From contig JBAZOO010000024.1 in assembly GCA_041648735.1 (NCBI GenBank), forward strand, positions 1 through 56,461: a DNA stretch of 56,461 nucleotides. Direction: 5' to 3'. Both the position numbers and the translations under genes were made by a program. How positions within the stretch are numbered: the stretch's first letter is position 1; every line of letters begins with the position of its first letter. The notes under the pieces are model-generated. The model had not been told where the DNA came from, searched no databases, and saw only the letters and a list, made by a program, of their open reading frames with translations. This document shows, piece by piece, positions 25,743 through 33,670 of this stretch. This stretch comes from JBAZOO01 sp041648735 (lineage in GTDB: Bacteria; Verrucomicrobiota; Lentisphaeria; Oligosphaerales; CAITYL01).

Positions 25743-26801
25743 TCACTCCTTTTGCCATTTGTCCTCCCCAATCTTTTTCCAATTGGGAAGGCCAGCAAAA
25801 TATTGCCTGGTAAATTGGTTGGCCATTTCCAGCCCATAATGCCCATTGCTATACGCGGGATTGTGTTCAAGGTTGATTGCGTTATTTATCTCAGTGACAG
25901 CAGTATTGTAGTCAAAATTGTCAAAATTTCCAAAATTTAGATGCCCACAAATCGCCGCATACTGAGTCGAAAAGAAGGCGGAGGCATGACCCTTTTCGTG
26001 CCGCACACATGCTTCTTGGAACCCTCCGCCTATTTGTGCATCTTGTAAAGTCGCAACATGAGGTATATACGTCGTGATATGTCCCGATTCAATTGCGCTT
26101 TCCCTTTTCAAGTCACAGTTCACATAGATGCCAACCCCGAATTTGACAATCCATTCTCCACCAGAATGATCACGTTCGAGTTTCGACTGCCTCACAAATG
26201 CTCCCATATGAACATTATCGCGATATGCAAGTTGAAGATTGTTTTCATGGTGTACCTGCACCTCGGGGCTGCCGTTCAGATCATAGATTTCGAACCTTAC
26301 AAGACCCCAGGGATCCAAACCGTTCGTCGCGCCATTGTTCACATACACCCAATTGTTGGCGCCATCGGGGAAGCCGCTCGGGTCTTGGGTGGTCCAGCGG
26401 CAGAGGGCCGGGTCGTAGCTGCGGTAGTTGAAGAGGTAGGCGCCCAGGTCGGCATCGTACGGCTTGCCGGTGAAGAACACGGTCGGCGCCGGCGTGGCCC
26501 GGTCTCCCGCCCCGCGAGGGATCGCCGGGACGGCAGGTCCCGCCCGGCGAGAAGCCGCCGGGACGGCAAGCCCGGCCCGCCACTTCGCCAGTTGCGCCGG
26601 CGTCTGCACCCCCAGCCCCGGCAGGCCAGCCTCAGACGGGGCATTGGAAACTGGAAACTCGACACTTGGAACTCGGCCATCGCCCGGTCTCCCGCCCGGC
26701 GCGGGACTGCCTGGACGGCAGGTCCCCGCCGCCACCCCGGCCGAGCCCAGCAGCGCCAGCGTCCCCATCAATCCGAGGATCATCATCTTCCAGTCCAACA
26801 T
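25743..26801 (-). CDS. Mini-RHS unit b: exported RHS neck with HExxH metalloprotease-like tip
   Basis: A 352-residue protein: signal peptide (MMILGLMGTLALLGSAGVAA), a ~90-residue linker made of repeat sequence (CRPGSPAPGGRPGDG, VPSVEFPVSNAPSEAG, PAQLAKWRAGLAVPA), the RHS neck (TVFFTGKPYDADLGAYLFNY ... LDPWGL), then a ~190-residue tip. The tip contains CVRHEKGHASAFF, a HExxH zinc-protease motif, at 25986-26000. A peptidase toxin is inferred. There is no RHS beta-cocoon, unlike normal RHS toxins of >1000 residues. Start ATG 26801 is preferred to the upstream TTG. Confidence 0.7.
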   Translation of the reverse strand: MLDWKMMILGLMGTLALLGSAGVAAGTCRPGSPAPGGRPGDGRVPSVEFPVSNAPSEAGLPGLGVQTPAQLAKWRAGLAVPAASRRAGPAVPAIPRGAGDRATPAPTVFFTGKPYDADLGAYLFNYRSYDPALCRWTTQDPSGFPDGANNWVYVNNGATNGLDPWGLVRFEIYDLNGSPEVQVHHENNLQLAYRDNVHMGAFVRQSKLERDHSGGEWIVKFGVGIYVNCDLKRESAIESGHITTYIPHVATLQDAQIGGGFQEACVRHEKGHASAFFSTQYAAICGHLNFGNFDNFDYNTAVTEINNAINLEHNPAYSNGHYGLEMANQFTRQYFAGLPNWKKIGEDKWQKE

Positions 26802-26943
26802 GTTCCTGCCCTTTCGCCTCAATTTACCGCGTCAACTCTTTTCCGCTCTTCAACCTTGCCCCCAAAATGGACAAAAAAGTTTTGGAGTGGGGGTTTGGGG
26901 TGAACCCTCTGCAAAAGGTTCGCCCAAAGGCTTTCCTCCCGCG

Positions 26944-27867
26944 TCACCGCGCCTCGGGCGCGGCGCCATCGGGCACCTCGACTTGCGGCGCTTCCGGGGC
27001 CAGCCCCGGCGCGCCCTGGCGCAATGGCTGGCCAAACGCCGTCAGCTTGGTCAAGGCCACCGCCGGCCCATGCATCGTCGCCACCGTCGTCCCCAGCAAA
27101 TCCGTCAAGTACCAGCAATCCGGCGCCGCCTCCCCCACCTGCCGGCTGCAGACGGGCACGCCGCCGCTGACATGCGGCTCCGCCACGTAGACCGTCGCGT
27201 CCTTGCGCAGCAGCGCCAACCCATCCCACAGCAGCGCCTCGCCCGCCATTTGCGCCGCGGAACTGGCAGCCTGGAACTCGGGAACCGCCCCGTCCCCCGC
27301 CCTGCGAGGAGCCGCCTGGACGGCAGGTCCGACGGCAGGCCCCGGCAGGTCCTTCCAGGCCAACTGCCCATCCGGCCAATAATGGAACCGCGCCAGCTCC
27401 CGCCCGTCCGCCCCCCGCCGCGCCACCGCCTTGTCCAGCCAGCCATACACCGTTTTCGTCCCGCCCGCCGCGCCCAGCAGCCGCCCCGCCAGATCATACT
27501 CCAGCCGTGTCACCCGCCCCCCGGCATGGCCCACAGGTACACCCCCTGGCCCCGCGGCGTCACCAGGCTCTCAAGCTGCGGACAGAACCACCCCGGCCCG
27601 AACAGCCCCACCTCCGCCCGGCTGCTGACATAGGCCAGTTGCAAGGGAACCGCGAACTCCGGCGCCGCCGCCACCGCTCCGATCCCCAGCGTCACCCCCC
27701 CCCCCCCACGCCCCGCCGCCCCCGTCCAGCACCCGCCCATGCTGGGAAGGCCGATACTCGAACAGCCCCTCCGCCCGGGCCGAGGAAACTCCCGCGGATC
27801 CCGTCAGGAAAAAGAACGCCACTGCCAAAACGAAAACCCGCCCCCAACCCCAGAAAATCCGACTCAC
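26944..27867 (-). pseudogene. Deleted, frameshifted RHS shell fragment
   Basis: From GTG 27867 (ribosome site AGGAGG) a signal peptide (FVLAVAFFFLTGSAGVSSAR) leads to GLFEYRPSQHGRVLDGGGG and a G13 tract. The RHS N-terminal sequence FAVPLQLAYVSSRAEVGLFG resumes in another frame; a G12 tract would join them. A second shift in a G6 run (27520s) separates this from RVTRLEYDLAGRLLGAAGG, YD/RHS repeats and YLTDLLGTTVATMHGPAVAL. The main shell, the neck and the tip are missing. It looks like the collapsed remains of a full RHS gene. Confidence 0.65.
27695..27707 (-). repeat. G13 homopolymer tract in the RHS shell
   Basis: Thirteen consecutive C on the + strand (G on the coding strand), 160 bases into the frame that starts at 27867. 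Thirteen G puts the signal peptide out of frame with the RHS body; twelve or fifteen would restore it. Sequencing error is a real alternative. Confidence 0.85.
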
Positions 27868-27963
27868 AACGCCTCCTGATTTTTCCCAATTGATTCGCCT
27901 AAAAAACAAAAAACATGGGGCACGCCGACAAATATTGACGTGCCCCAAAAAGACGACAAAACA

Positions 27964-28662
27964 TTATTTAGGTTCAAAGAAGCCGGCGCGATCCCAATCA
28001 GCGTACTGCAACTTTTCTTCCCAATATCTCTTTAACTTAGGAGCATAAAGAGCCCACTTTTTACCGGTAAAAAACAGGATGAGATTCTTCGTCCTTTCGC
28101 CATCATTAAATTTTAACTTGGCAAGCTTCAATGGATATTGCCGATTATTAATTTCTATCTCACCACAACCCCAATACCTATCGCAAGTTAAAACAGCGCT
28201 TTTTTTACCTTCAATCGCCATCGAAATTAATTCGACTTCATCAAGATTAATTTTACCAATATCGTCACCATCTGAATTATATTTTATTTTCGCCGAATAA
28301 ACCATCTCGTATTTTTTATAATATAGCATGCTTGCATCAAGAAGGGCAAAGCTATTAGAATCAATCTCAACAGTATCATTTTTCAAATCAATTTTTCCTC
28401 GAATTGCAGCAGTTTCCATTCGCATAAAAAAAATAACATTGCAGTTTTCATCAAACCGCGAAAGCTCAAATCGCGTTCGGTAGTACTTATCAAAAAGTTT
28501 TTTGGTAAAATTGCAAATATCGGCATTGGTAAAAAATTTAAAATCCTTAACTTGGTTATCAATTTTGACTGAAAACGTTTTCCCCTGAATTGTCAAAACA
28601 CAGTCATCGGCATTGCAAACTGAAAGCCCCCAAAATGCCATAATTGCTATCAGCTTTTTCAT
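27964..28662 (-). CDS. Candidate immunity protein, secreted (unit a)
   Basis: A 232-residue protein with a signal peptide (KKLIAIMAFWGLSVCNA) and an AT-rich-coded, charged domain with no recognised family (segments FFTNADICNFTKKLFDKYYR, LILFFTGKKWALYAPKLKRY). ATG 28662 follows AGAAGGTGCGATC. It lies 77 bases after the tip of unit a and its base composition matches the tips. Exported immunity to an envelope-acting toxin is inferred from position only. Confidence 0.6.
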   Translation of the reverse strand: MKKLIAIMAFWGLSVCNADDCVLTIQGKTFSVKIDNQVKDFKFFTNADICNFTKKLFDKYYRTRFELSRFDENCNVIFFMRMETAAIRGKIDLKNDTVEIDSNSFALLDASMLYYKKYEMVYSAKIKYNSDGDDIGKINLDEVELISMAIEGKKSAVLTCDRYWGCGEIEINNRQYPLKLAKLKFNDGERTKNLILFFTGKKWALYAPKLKRYWEEKLQYADWDRAGFFEPK

Positions 28663-28739
28663 GATCGCACCTTCTGATCGTGATCTTTTACTTCTCTCAT
28701 GCATTAATTTGATGAGATCATAATAAAATTGAAGTAGAG

Positions 28740-29783
28740 TTATTCGACAAATTTAATATCTTTCCAAAAATATGAAGACGCCGCATCTCTTGGCCCTGAA
28801 TTCATGATATCATTCAGAGTCAATTGAACATCTTCTTCACCGCCAGTCATGGCGGCTTTTACCATGCTTACCATTGCAGTTCCCTCAACTTCACCCCATC
28901 CATAATCCCCCGCAAGGCCAAGCAATTCGCCAATGTTTTGATATATCGTGTTGCTAATAGATGATGCTAGACAAAATCCGCTGGGGAATGAATAGTTTAT
29001 AGGATAGATATAATAATACCCCTCCCCCTTGGTGATTTCCGAAGATGCACCTAAAATGCCACCAGTGGCGCTTTTTGTTGTATAGCCAGTTGGCGTGTAT
29101 TGCGTCGTAGCCCTTCTCTCCCATTGGACAGAAATGCCATAAACAGCCGCAGCTCCGCCAGCAGGTATGGATTCCCTAACACTCATGTCAACGAGAATCC
29201 ATTCAGGCGATCCTGTATGATAAGCACGGCACGATATATCTTCTACTCCATGAATCTCAGTCACTGCAAGTCCCAACGAATCAAAATGCGATGTCGCGCC
29301 ATTGTTCACATACACCCAGTTGTTGGCGCCATCGGGGAAGCCGGAGGGGTCGGGGGTGGTCCAGCGGCAGAGGGCCGGGTCGTAGCTGCGGTGCTTGAAG
29401 AGGTAGGCGCCCAGGTCGGCATCATACGGCTTGCCGGTGAAGAACACGGTCGGCGCCTGAGCCGCCCGGTGTCCGGCCCCGCGCGGGACCGCCTGGACGG
29501 CAGGTCCAGCCCGGCGAGGGATCGCCGGGACGGCAAGCCCGGCCCGCCACTTCGCCAGTTGCGCCGGCGTCTGCACCCCCAGCCCCGGCAGTTCCGCCTC
29601 AGACGGGGCATTGGAAACTGGAAACTCGACACTTGGAACTCGGCCATCGCCCGGTCTCCCGCCCGGCGCGGGATCGCCTGGACGGCAGGTCCCCGCCGCC
29701 ACCCCGGCCGAGCCCAGCAGCGCCAGACCCACGGCCAACCCCAACTTCAGCTTCAGCCCATTGCCCTGATTCCGCTGCGCCAT
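28740..29783 (-). CDS. Mini-RHS unit a: exported RHS neck plus variable tip
   Basis: A 347-residue protein. It has a signal peptide (GNGLKLKLGLAVGLALLGSA), a linker of CRPGDP-type and VPSVEFPVSNAP repeat sequence, and the RHS neck (TVFFTGKPYDADLGAYLFKH, SYDPALCRWTTPDPSGFPDG, NNWVYVNN). A ~175-residue AT-rich tip of unknown activity follows (from AVTEIHGVEDISCRAYHTGS). At the neck end the usual DPxGL reads DSLGL, so the Pro next to the conserved Asp is lost. Start ATG 29783 has a GGAGG site. It is the most complete unit together with unit b. Confidence 0.7.
   Translation of the reverse strand: MAQRNQGNGLKLKLGLAVGLALLGSAGVAAGTCRPGDPAPGGRPGDGRVPSVEFPVSNAPSEAELPGLGVQTPAQLAKWRAGLAVPAIPRRAGPAVQAVPRGAGHRAAQAPTVFFTGKPYDADLGAYLFKHRSYDPALCRWTTPDPSGFPDGANNWVYVNNGATSHFDSLGLAVTEIHGVEDISCRAYHTGSPEWILVDMSVRESIPAGGAAAVYGISVQWERRATTQYTPTGYTTKSATGGILGASSEITKGEGYYYIYPINYSFPSGFCLASSISNTIYQNIGELLGLAGDYGWGEVEGTAMVSMVKAAMTGGEEDVQLTLNDIMNSGPRDAASSYFWKDIKFVE
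29305..29460 (-). repeat. RHS neck DNA module (one of four near-identical copies)
   Basis: About 150 bp encoding the neck is nearly identical at four sites: 29305-29460, 26340-26495, 24805-24955 and 23290-23445. Sequence before and after it differs between units. It therefore works as a homology block where tips can be swapped. Confidence 0.85.
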
Positions 29784-30015
29784 CGCCCGCCTCCGCACTG
29801 ACTTTTCTTTCTTGGCTCCCGCGCCGGCAAGTTGCCCGTGCAACCGCCCCGCAACAAAGTGGAAACAGGACAATTATACCCCCCCCGACAATTTTGCAAC
29901 CATCTTGACAAAGTTTTTTTTCTCCCACCAGCGCCGCGGCGCCGAGCCATCTTCCGCGCCAATCCTTGATTCACCGCCGCGGCGCGGCGGGCGCGGAGAA
30001 AACCCGGTTCCGGCT

Positions 30016-30135
30016 GGCGGCCGGCATCAGGGCGGCGGCGGGTAGGCGCCCATCTCGCGCAGGCGCTCCTCGATGCGGTAGAGCGGTAGGTGCATGGCCA
30101 CCTTCTCGAAGGCGACCATGGCCAGGGAACTCTCG
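30016..30135 (-). pseudogene. IS66-type transposase remnant (right border)
   Basis: On the minus strand the frame reads DDESSLAMVAFEKVAMHLPL then YRIEERLREMGAYPPPP and stops. HLPLYR-x-E is the mark of the IS66 transposase N-terminal half. The first 13 residues match the left-border copy at 21560, which has a deletion directly after FEK. Confidence 0.65.
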
Positions 30136-30140
30136 TCGTC

Positions 30141-30450
30141 GCCGCCGCCGGGGATGGCGAAGTCCGGCGCGGGAGAAGTGTTTTCGCCGTGGTTTCCGTG
30201 TGCTCCGTGCGAAGACCGGATTTGCCTGTCCCCTCAAGGCTCTCGTCGTAGCAGCCGCCGGGGATGGCGAAGTCCGGCGTGGGGGAAGTGTTTTCGCCGT
30301 GGTTTCCGTGTGCTCCGTGCGAAGACCGGATTTGCCTGTCCCCTCAAGGCTCCGTGGTTTCCGTGTGCTCCGCGCGAAGACCGGATTTGCCTGTCCCCTC
30401 AAGGCTCCGTGGTTTCCGTGTGCTCCGTGCGAAGACCGGATTTGCCCTGT
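30141..30450. repeat. Direct-repeat array, ~108 bp unit (right border)
   Basis: Two full copies (from ~30141 and ~30252) and two partial copies (from ~30351 and ~30407) of the unit described at 21575-21895, in the same orientation. The partial copies consist of the CCGTGGTTTCCGTGTGCTCC half only. The array ends abruptly in unrelated GC-rich sequence. Confidence 0.9.
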
Positions 30451-30456
30451 ATGCCC

Positions 30457-30740
30457 CCTTCGCCCCTTTCGCGCGCCGTCGGCGCGCCCTGCTGGTAGGA
30501 AAGGCCAACTACCAAGACCAATGGCACCTGAAAAAAACGGCCGCCGCCGCTTGAAAAACAACACCCCATCTGTCCCCAACGCCCTCCCCAACGCCCCGCA
30601 CCGGGGACGGTGCGGCTATTTTCCTCGTGCCGCGCAAAAAGTAGGCGGAGCGTCCCCGCTCCGCGAAAGCCGGCATGGGGGCAGGCGAAATTTAGGACGC
30701 GGCCGGGCCAGGCGCGGCGGAGTTCGCGGCGGCGGCGGGG
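30457..30740. other. Gene-free stretch with palindromes
   Basis: No gene supported. It contains a perfect 8-bp-stem palindrome at 30645-30664 (GCGGAGCG-TCCC-CGCTCCGC) and a weaker one near 30596-30615. These lie beyond the 3' end of the lipoprotein gene on the minus strand and could end its transcript, though no T-run follows. Confidence 0.5.
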
Positions 30741-31295
30741 CTACGGTGCCGCCAGCAGGCGGCCGCCGGCGAGGCGAAAGGCCTGGCGGCGCGGCGTGCC
30801 GGTGGCGGCGTCTTCCCAAACGGCCTCGGCCCGGCCATCCTGGATGCGGAGGGCCTGGACAGCGCCGGGGCCAAGATATTTGCCGGCCTGGTGCCGCCAA
30901 CGGTGGCCGCGGCGGAAGAAGCTGCGCTCGGAGACGACCACCGCCAAACTGTGGAAGGCGCCGGCGCGGGTTTCGCTGCGCAGGATGACGGCGGCGTCGG
31001 CGATGCCGTCGCCATTGAGGTCGCCGGTGGCGGTGGGCTGGGGAAGGATGGTCAGGCGGAAAATGACATCGGGGTCGCCGAAGAGCCGGGTCTCGAACTT
31101 CCCCTCCACAAGCTGGGCGCGCCCGGCCGGCAGGCTGCCGGTCAGATATTCGAGGTTGCGCAGGAGTTCCGGCGCGGGGCCTTGGCTGGCCGCCGGCGGC
31201 GGCAAGGTGCGGCAGCCGGCCGCGGCCAGCGCCAGCAGGAGGCCGGCAGCGGCGAGGGCATGGCGGGCGCAGGCGTGGCGGCGGCAAACCGGCAT
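30741..31295 (-). CDS. Lipoprotein of unknown function with a DxNGDGxxD motif
   Basis: A 184-residue lipoprotein (ALAAAGLLLALAAAGCRTLP, lipobox AAGC). A central DLNGDGIADAAVILRSETRA segment matches the calcium-binding FG-GAP/EF-hand-like motif; the flanking strands suggest a compact beta domain of the 'VCBS/FG-GAP' sort. Start ATG 31295 is chosen because it places the signal peptide at the N-terminus. It is divergent from pstC. Function unknown. Confidence 0.65.
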   Translation of the reverse strand: MPVCRRHACARHALAAAGLLLALAAAGCRTLPPPAASQGPAPELLRNLEYLTGSLPAGRAQLVEGKFETRLFGDPDVIFRLTILPQPTATGDLNGDGIADAAVILRSETRAGAFHSLAVVVSERSFFRRGHRWRHQAGKYLGPGAVQALRIQDGRAEAVWEDAATGTPRRQAFRLAGGRLLAAP

Positions 31296-31403
31296 GGGGG
31301 GATGCTCCAGGGGGCTTCGCCACAACGTAATCCGCCCCGGCGGCGGCGCAACGGCGGCAAAAGGCACGCGGATTTTTCACCGGGCGCTAATCCGCCGCTA
31401 ACA

Positions 31404-31446
31404 TTGGCCGCCTATCTTTCCCGTGTCTTTACATCATTTGTCTTTC
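31404..31446 (+). promoter_or_regulatory. Possible Pho-box-like direct repeats upstream of pstC
   Basis: TATCTTT (31413), TGTCTTT (31424) and TGTCTTT (31439) form direct repeats; the first two are 11 bp apart, the spacing of PhoB half-sites. Sequence match to the E. coli box is weak. The element lies 20-50 bases before the pstC start. Confidence 0.35.
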
Positions 31447-31465
31447 CACCCCGGTTCCGCCGACC

Positions 31466-33670
31466 ATGGACAAGCGCCGCCTCCACCGAGTCAAGCTGAC
31501 CGACGCCATCGCCCGCCGCCTGATCGCCGTGGGCGGCATCGGCGTCATCGGCTGCGTCCTGCTCATGCTGCTGCTGATCGTCGGGACGGCACTGCCGCTG
31601 TTCCGCCCGGCCAGCGCCACCCGGTTGGCCACCCTCGCGCCGGAGCGCGGCCAGGCCGACCTGCTCGTGGCCGGCACCGACGACCTGCCGGCGATCGCCT
31701 ATGCCATCCATGCCGACGGCCAAATCCGCTTCCGCGAACTGGCCACCGGCCGCCTGCTGGAAACCCGGCCGCTCCGGGACGGTGCCCCGCCCCCCGGCGC
31801 CCGCATCATCCAGGTGGAGACCGCCGCCCCCCTCACCTGGAGCCTGCTCTGGAGCGACGGCGCCGCCAGCCGCGTCAAGCTCAGCTTCGGCACCGCCCAC
31901 GCGGCCGGCGCCAGCACCCCCACCTTCCACCTGGACCTCACCCCCGCCCCGCCCCTCGCCGCCGGCGACCACGCCACCGCCGGCGCCGTGCGCGACAGCG
32001 ACGACGCCCTGCTGCGCGCCTCCCTCCTGGCGGACGGCCGCCTCGAACTCCGCCGCCGCCCCGCCGCCGCGGAGGCCGACGCCGAAGCCGCCGTCTTCAC
32101 CCTCAACGCCGACCACGCGGAAAAACTGACCGCCTTCACCGTCAACCAAAGCGGCAGCGCCCTCTACGCCGGCACCGCCGACGGCCGCCTGCTCCACTGG
32201 GAAATTGACGACGACGGAGTGCGCCTCGTGGAACAACTCCAGGCCTTCCTCGACCGCCGCGCCATCACCGCCCTGGGGCTGGTCTTCGGCGACCTCTCCC
32301 TCGCCGTCGGCGACGACCGCGGCGAAGTCTCCACCTGGACGCCCATCCCCCTCTATGGCCCCGGCAGTGAAAAGCGGCTCATCCTGGTCCACCGCCTCCA
32401 GCCCCACGCCGCCCCCGTCACCGCCTTCCGCTTCACCGTCCACGACAAAGGCATCGTCAGCCTGGCCGCGGACGGCACGGCAAACCTGGGCCACATGACC
32501 AGCGAACGCCACCTCCTCGCCCTCCCCGCCAACCCGCCGCTGACGGGGCTGCAACTCTCCGCCAAGGGCGACACCTTCTGCGGCACGGACGGCACCGGCG
32601 CCGCCAGCTTCTGGCACGTGCGCAACCCGCATCCGGAGGTCAGTTGGAAGGTCTTGTTCGGCAAGGTGATGTACGAGAACTACGAAAAGCCCGAGTGGGT
32701 CTGGCAATCCTCCTCCGCCAACGACGACTCCGAACCCAAGTTCAGCTTCGTGCCGCTGCTGTTCGGCAGCCTCAAGGGCACCCTCTACGCCATGGCCTTC
32801 GCGGTGCCGCTGGCCCTCTTCGGCGCCCTCTACACCAGCCAGTTCACCACCCCGGCGGTCCGGGGGATGATCAAGCCGGCGGTCGAAGTCATGGCGGCGA
32901 TCCCCTCGGTGGTCATCGGCTTCCTGGCCGCCCTCTGGCTCGCGCCCCGCCTGGAAGGGGCCATCATCCCCCTCTTCCTCTTCCTCGCCGTCCTGCCGGC
33001 GGCCCTGGTCCTCTTCCTCCTGCTCTGGGCGCCGCTGCGGCGGACCCCCTTCGGCCGGCGGGTCGAGCGCGGCTACGAGTTCCTCGGCGCCATCCCCGTC
33101 CTCCTCCTGGCCGCCTGGCTCTGCCTCAAGCTCGGCCCCTGGGTCGAGGCCCGCTGGTTCGGCGGCGACTTCAACCAGTGGCTCTTCCAGGAGCTGGGCG
33201 CCCGGATCGACCCGCGCAACAGCATCGTCATCGCCTTCGCCCTCGGCTTCGCCGTCATCCCGCTGATCTTCACCATCGCCGAGGACGCCCTCTCCAACGT
33301 GCCCCAGAGCCTCAAGGCCGCCTCCCTCGCCCTGGGGGCCAGCCGCTGGCAGACGGTCTGGCGCGTCGTCCTCCCCTCCGCCAGCCCCGGGGTCTTCGCC
33401 GCCATGATCATCGGCTTCGGCCGCGCCGTCGGCGAGACCATGATCGTGCTCATGGCCACCGGCAACACCCCCGTCCTGGACTGGGGCCCGTTCAGCGGCA
33501 TGCGCACCCTCGCCGCCAACATCGCCGTGGAAATCCCCGAGGCTCCGGTCGGCGGCACCCTCTACCGCACCCTCTTCCTCTCCGCCGTCCTCCTCTTCCT
33601 CCTCACCTCCGTGCTCAACACCGCCGCCGAACTGATCCGCCACCGCCTCCGCAAGAAATACGGCTACTGA
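31466..33670 (+). CDS. pstC: Phosphate ABC transporter permease PstC, large form
   Basis: A 734-residue protein. One membrane segment (residues ~25-45, GVIGCVLLMLLLIVGTALPL) is followed by a ~370-residue extracytoplasmic region with WD-like short repeats (LYAGTADGRLLHWEIDDDGV). The permease proper starts at ~425 (PLLFGSLKGTLYAMAFAVPL) and has the EAA loop SLALGASRWQTVWRVVLPSA near residue 620. Large PstC of this type is known in proteobacteria. ATG 31466 is chosen. The stop overlaps pstA by one base. No pstS lies nearby. Confidence 0.9.
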   Translation: MDKRRLHRVKLTDAIARRLIAVGGIGVIGCVLLMLLLIVGTALPLFRPASATRLATLAPERGQADLLVAGTDDLPAIAYAIHADGQIRFRELATGRLLETRPLRDGAPPPGARIIQVETAAPLTWSLLWSDGAASRVKLSFGTAHAAGASTPTFHLDLTPAPPLAAGDHATAGAVRDSDDALLRASLLADGRLELRRRPAAAEADAEAAVFTLNADHAEKLTAFTVNQSGSALYAGTADGRLLHWEIDDDGVRLVEQLQAFLDRRAITALGLVFGDLSLAVGDDRGEVSTWTPIPLYGPGSEKRLILVHRLQPHAAPVTAFRFTVHDKGIVSLAADGTANLGHMTSERHLLALPANPPLTGLQLSAKGDTFCGTDGTGAASFWHVRNPHPEVSWKVLFGKVMYENYEKPEWVWQSSSANDDSEPKFSFVPLLFGSLKGTLYAMAFAVPLALFGALYTSQFTTPAVRGMIKPAVEVMAAIPSVVIGFLAALWLAPRLEGAIIPLFLFLAVLPAALVLFLLLWAPLRRTPFGRRVERGYEFLGAIPVLLLAAWLCLKLGPWVEARWFGGDFNQWLFQELGARIDPRNSIVIAFALGFAVIPLIFTIAEDALSNVPQSLKAASLALGASRWQTVWRVVLPSASPGVFAAMIIGFGRAVGETMIVLMATGNTPVLDWGPFSGMRTLAANIAVEIPEAPVGGTLYRTLFLSAVLLFLLTSVLNTAAELIRHRLRKKYGY

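Noticed and set aside
26838..26935. Small gene between RHS unit b and the RHS shell
   Set aside because: The frame (LWANLLQRVHPKPPLQNFF) is translation of a dispersed intergenic repeat and has no start signal or conserved features.
21575..30450. CRISPR-like direct repeat arrays
   Set aside because: Units are ~108 bp, contiguous, without spacers, and no cas genes are present.
30440..30555. Possible caspase-like fragment (RRALLVGKANYQDQ) on the + strand
   Set aside because: Only ~15 residues resemble the start of peptidase C14 domains; the frame ends at once and no catalytic residues follow.
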